Of a stretch of 26,268 nucleotides of DNA, positions 24,217 to 26,268 are shown in pieces. This DNA is from an uncultured Lachnospiraceae bacterium (GTDB taxonomy: Bacteria > Bacillota_A > Clostridia > Lachnospirales > Lachnospiraceae). A model generated the notes under the pieces. The model was not told the DNA's origin and did not search any database. It saw only the letters and a list, made by a program, of their open reading frames with translations. The position numbers were made by a program, and so were the translations under genes. The stretch is from contig CACZHN010000036.1 of assembly GCA_902780985.1 (NCBI GenBank), forward strand, positions 1 to 26,268, in the 5' to 3' direction. Within the stretch, counting starts at the first letter, position 1. Each line of letters opens with the position of its first letter.

Positions 24217-24953
24217 TTCATTATCCTGTCTGCTGCATCAAGCAGTATCTTAGTCACTTCGCTGTCCGGGTAAAGCTCCACAACGGTCTTGCCCGCTGCT
24301 TCCGCCTTCTCGAAAATGCTGTCTCTCGGTATCACTGTCAGAACTTCCGTATTAAAGTCCGCCGCCAGTTCGGCTGCTCGCTTTTCTTCATCTTCTACGC
24401 CGCGGCAGTTCAGTATGATGCCGCCCAGTTTTGCGTAGTCTCTTTTCTTGAAATTCTCTACTGCCATGGCGATATTTGCCGCAGCATATATAGACATTTT
24501 TTCACCTGAAGTTACTATATAAACTTTATCCGCATAGCCTTTGCGCATCGGCATTGTAAAACCGCCGCAGACTACGTCTCCCAGTACGTCGTAGATTACA
24601 ACGTCGGGTTTATATTTCTCGTAAGCGCCTTTTGATTCAAGGGACTCCAATGCATTTATGATTCCTCTTCCCGCGCATCCCAGTCCCGGGATCGGGCCGC
24701 CTGCCTCAACGCAGTAAACGCCAGCGGAGCTTTCCTTTACCATATCTTCCAGAGTAAAAGGCTTTCTGCTTCTTACCAGATCAAGCACGGTGGTCATTTC
24801 CTCTTTCGGTCTGAGGAGTGATGTGGAATCCGCCTTGGGATCGCAGCCGATCTGCATGACAGTAAGACCTCTCGCAGCAAGGGCCGCAGACAGGTTTGAT
24901 GAAAGCGTTGATTTACCTATTCCGCCTTTTCCGTAAATAGCGAACTTTATCAT
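24213..24953 (-). CDS. NifH-like ATPase/iron-sulfur reductase (module 1, first gene of operon)
   Basis: The 246-aa protein is a NifH-type reductase with all key residues: P-loop [10 protein letters not shown] (7-16), GCDPKADST, cluster Cys93 in [10 protein letters not shown] and Cys129 in [11 protein letters not shown], and [20 protein letters not shown] near the end. It is a paralogue of the module 2 copy at 20921-21685, with the same truncated C-terminus, so the operon carries two separate electron-delivery ATPases, one per component-1 pair. AAGGAG lies 7 nt before ATG 24953. An intrinsic terminator 20 bp upstream of the start shows that expression of the whole operon is controlled in its leader RNA. 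Confidence 0.94.
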   Translation of the reverse strand: MIKFAIYGKGGIGKSTLSSNLSAALAARGLTVMQIGCDPKADSTSLLRPKEEMTTVLDLVRSRKPFTLEDMVKESSAGVYCVEAGGPIPGLGCAGRGIINALESLESKGAYEKYKPDVVIYDVLGDVVCGGFTMPMRKGYADKVYIVTSGEKMSIYAAANIAMAVENFKKRDYAKLGGIILNCRGVEDEEKRAAELAADFNTEVLTVIPRDSIFEKAEAAGKTVVELYPDSEVTKILLDAADRIMK

Positions 24954-24973
24954 ATATAGACTCCTTTGATATT

Positions 24974-25006
24974 AAAAAAGCACTCCCCGACATTTCGAAG
25001 AGTGCT
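24974..25006 (-). terminator. Intrinsic terminator in the leader of the nitrogenase-like operon
   Basis: On the minus strand AGCACTCTTCGA and TCGGGGAGTGCT form a 12-bp stem (two G-T pairs) with loop AATG, followed by a run of T (24979-24974). It ends about 20 nt before the first gene of the operon and after about 130 nt of structured leader, the position of an expression platform. Confidence 0.9.
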
Positions 25007-25136
25007 GGTAATTGCGTAGATATAAAACCGTCCCACGACACTACCACATGCTTCTATCTCAAGCCGGATCGCTCCGGGTTTCAATGTCAGGTTGGTTTGT
25101 AATTCACTTAAATTTATAGGGAATTTCCCTGTGGAT
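25007..25136 (-). promoter_or_regulatory. Structured 5' leader RNA, candidate riboswitch or attenuator of unknown class
   Basis: About 130 nt of transcribed leader lie between the promoter and the terminator. They include a hairpin CCGGA-GCGA-TCCGG (25064-25077, GNRA-type tetraloop), a short hairpin at AGGGA-AAT-TCCCT near 25120, and a possible closing helix CCACA (25134-25130) with TGTGG (25048-25044). The TGGTA in that helix can instead pair with TACCA (25010-25006) at the foot of the terminator, so two exclusive folds are possible. No leader ORF with a good start was seen. By eye it does not match SAM-I, cobalamin, TPP, FMN, T-box or Moco cores. Ligand-controlled termination is inference. 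Confidence 0.6.
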
Positions 25137-25140
25137 GTTC

Positions 25141-25169
25141 ATTGTAGCATATCTACTGCTTAGTGTCAA
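25141..25169 (-). promoter_or_regulatory. Sigma-70 promoter of the nitrogenase-like/hyp operon
   Basis: On the minus strand TTGACA (25169-25164) and TACAAT (25146-25141) are spaced by exactly 17 bp, near-perfect consensus. The -35 box contains the TGA stop of the upstream metalloprotease gene. Such a strong core promoter suggests that the control lies mainly in the leader terminator rather than at initiation. Confidence 0.88.
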
Positions 25170-26268
25170 AAGTCTATTGCCTTTTGACCCATTAATTCTC
25201 TGTATTCCGCTTCTTTCTTTTCCCAGGCTTCCGGAAGCCATTTTCCGAACCTTTCAAAGACGTCATCGGAAGTGCCCATCTTTATGATTCCCATAAGGAT
25301 CGACGGGTCTATATCATAGTCATCATACTTTGTTTTACTTGCTATCTCACTGATATTTTTGACAACGTCTTCTCCGTATTCTTCATACAGGAAACATACG
25401 AACCGGAACCCGTACTGATAGGTCTGCTCATAGGTATCGTCATGCTCGCCCTTGGTAATCTCATAGAATACTTTTTCCGGATTTTCGATTATCTTCTCAC
25501 TATCATAAAGCCCGAAGGAATCCATATACTGCATAAGACTGTATTCCTGCCTTCCGCGGCGCTTCATCATCTCGTACTCCGAATAGACCGCAACTCCCTC
25601 TTCCATGATTCCTCCCAGATTCGGGCTCTGGCGAAGTCTGAGCACGTGCGCCATTTCGTGATATATCGTGCTTTCCGATCCGGCTTCTTCCGTTTCGGTG
25701 AAATCCTCATCGTAAACCAGACATTCGTTTACCGTGGCACATTCCACTCTTCCGTCATTCGGATTGTCCAGTACGAAGATATTGATCTTGGAACAGTCTC
25801 TGTTAATATCGTCGAATTCTTCGTCAAAGTAGTAAGTTCTCCAGTAACTGTCTCCGTCACTCTCTCCGTCGGAATACTTCATGTGTTCAACCGATTCCAG
25901 ATCCGCCATGACCTTATCCACTACATCCGCAGCGTCCCCGGGAACCTCCGTACCTTTCTGGAAGAAGAGATAGAAATCATCCCCCTCATAAAATGTATGT
26001 TTATCGAAAGTTACGATCTCGTCCTTATTACCGCTGAACTCTACTCTGCAGTAATCTCCGCCATCCTGCTCGTAAATGTGAGTCTTTCCGTCATTTGCGG
26101 GTACAAAATCCGAGGCAGCCTCATTTGTTTTTGCTTTATCGGCCTCTGTTGCTTCTTCTATTGTCGCGTCTTCGGTCACTTCCTGTGTTGCCGCTTCCGT
26201 AGTTTCGGCCTTTACATTTCCGGCGGTACATCCTGCAACGGTGATAACCATCATTGCCGCAATCATGG
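25166..26268 (-). CDS. Lipoprotein with HExxH zinc-metalloprotease motif (5' end beyond window)
   Basis: The frame is open to the right edge. The visible part starts with the end of a lipoprotein signal (VITVAGC), too short to be complete, so the true start lies outside the window; an ATG at 26266 is only the first visible Met. A Thr/Glu-rich linker follows (about 20-50), then a globular part with HEMAH (about 203-207, zinc-binding HExxH) and a downstream GGIMEEGVAVYSEYE that supplies the likely third ligand, as in gluzincin-type peptidases. It is probably a cell-surface peptidase of unknown target. The end of the gene overlaps the promoter of the nitrogenase-like operon, but nothing suggests a shared function. 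Confidence 0.85.
   Translation of the reverse strand, partial: MIAAMMVITVAGCTAGNVKAETTEAATQEVTEDATIEEATEADKAKTNEAASDFVPANDGKTHIYEQDGGDYCRVEFSGNKDEIVTFDKHTFYEGDDFYLFFQKGTEVPGDAADVVDKVMADLESVEHMKYSDGESDGDSYWRTYYFDEEFDDINRDCSKINIFVLDNPNDGRVECATVNECLVYDEDFTETEEAGSESTIYHEMAHVLRLRQSPNLGGIMEEGVAVYSEYEMMKRRGRQEYSLMQYMDSFGLYDSEKIIENPEKVFYEITKGEHDDTYEQTYQYGFRFVCFLYEEYGEDVVKNISEIASKTKYDDYDIDPSILMGIIKMGTSDDVFERFGKWLPEAWEKKEAEYRELMGQKAIDF

Noticed and set aside
18546..24953. True nitrogen-fixing nitrogenase
   Set aside because: The component-1 proteins are too short and lack recognisable FeMo-cofactor landmarks, and nifB, nifE and nifN are not present in the window.
18546..24953. Protochlorophyllide/chlorophyllide reductase or the F430 enzyme CfbCD
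   Set aside because: No tetrapyrrole pathway gene is nearby, CfbD acts as a single subunit type, and the duplicated triad with hyp genes does not fit these systems.
25007..25136. Assignment of the leader RNA to SAM-I, cobalamin, TPP, FMN, T-box or Moco classes
   Set aside because: Conserved core words of these classes are missing by eye; a covariance-model search would be decisive.

Overview
The window looks like a chromosomal segment of an anaerobic, low-to-mid-GC Firmicute, most likely a gut or rumen Lachnospiraceae relative. I infer this from the style of the ribosome binding sites, the acidic Thr/Glu-rich lipoprotein linkers, the GH39 xylosidase remnant, iron-sulfur-rich anaerobic oxidoreductases and the nitrogenase-like and Hyp proteins. 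No rRNA, tRNA, CRISPR array, insertion sequence or phage gene was seen.

Layout. (a) 1-1800, minus strand: a gene cut by the left edge for a lipoprotein that fuses an amino-acid (family 3) solute-binding domain to a MetQ/NlpA-type domain. It sits behind a strong sigma-70 promoter, a 38-codon leader ORF with six Cys and six Met codons, and an intrinsic terminator, which is the layout of a translation-coupled attenuator. (b) 1848-8575, minus strand: a six-gene catabolic operon of an Fe-type alcohol dehydrogenase, an extended SDR, an aldo/keto reductase with two [4Fe-4S] motifs, a xylose-isomerase-like TIM barrel, an FMN-dependent alpha-hydroxy-acid dehydrogenase, and a GH39 beta-xylosidase broken by an internal deletion and frameshift. 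It ends in a strong terminator. A divergent AraC regulator (8633-9487), a small GlsB/YeaQ membrane protein and an alpha/beta-hydrolase esterase follow on the plus strand. (c) 10811-12076: a metallo-beta-lactamase-fold hydrolase that appears to have lost its lipoprotein signal region by frameshift, and a small XRE-type regulator.

(d) 12084-25169, minus strand: the most striking part. From one consensus promoter and a leader RNA with an intrinsic terminator runs a tightly packed operon of two consecutive nitrogenase-like modules, each a NifH-like ATPase plus two NifD/K-like subunits. They are followed by hypF, hypC, hypD and hypE and then an FAD-dependent fumarate-reductase-like flavoprotein. 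HypC/D/E/F build the Fe(CN)2CO unit of [NiFe]-hydrogenases. There is no hydrogenase subunit, no nickel-insertion gene (hypA/hypB) and no nifB/E/N in the window. The arrangement suggests an uncharacterised redox or cofactor-assembly system that combines NifH-driven low-potential chemistry with diatomic-ligand (CN/CO) iron chemistry. This is inference from context; the substrate is unknown.

(e) 25166-26268: the 3' part of a lipoprotein with an HExxH zinc-protease motif, cut by the right edge. Its stop codon lies inside the -35 box of the nitrogenase-like operon promoter.
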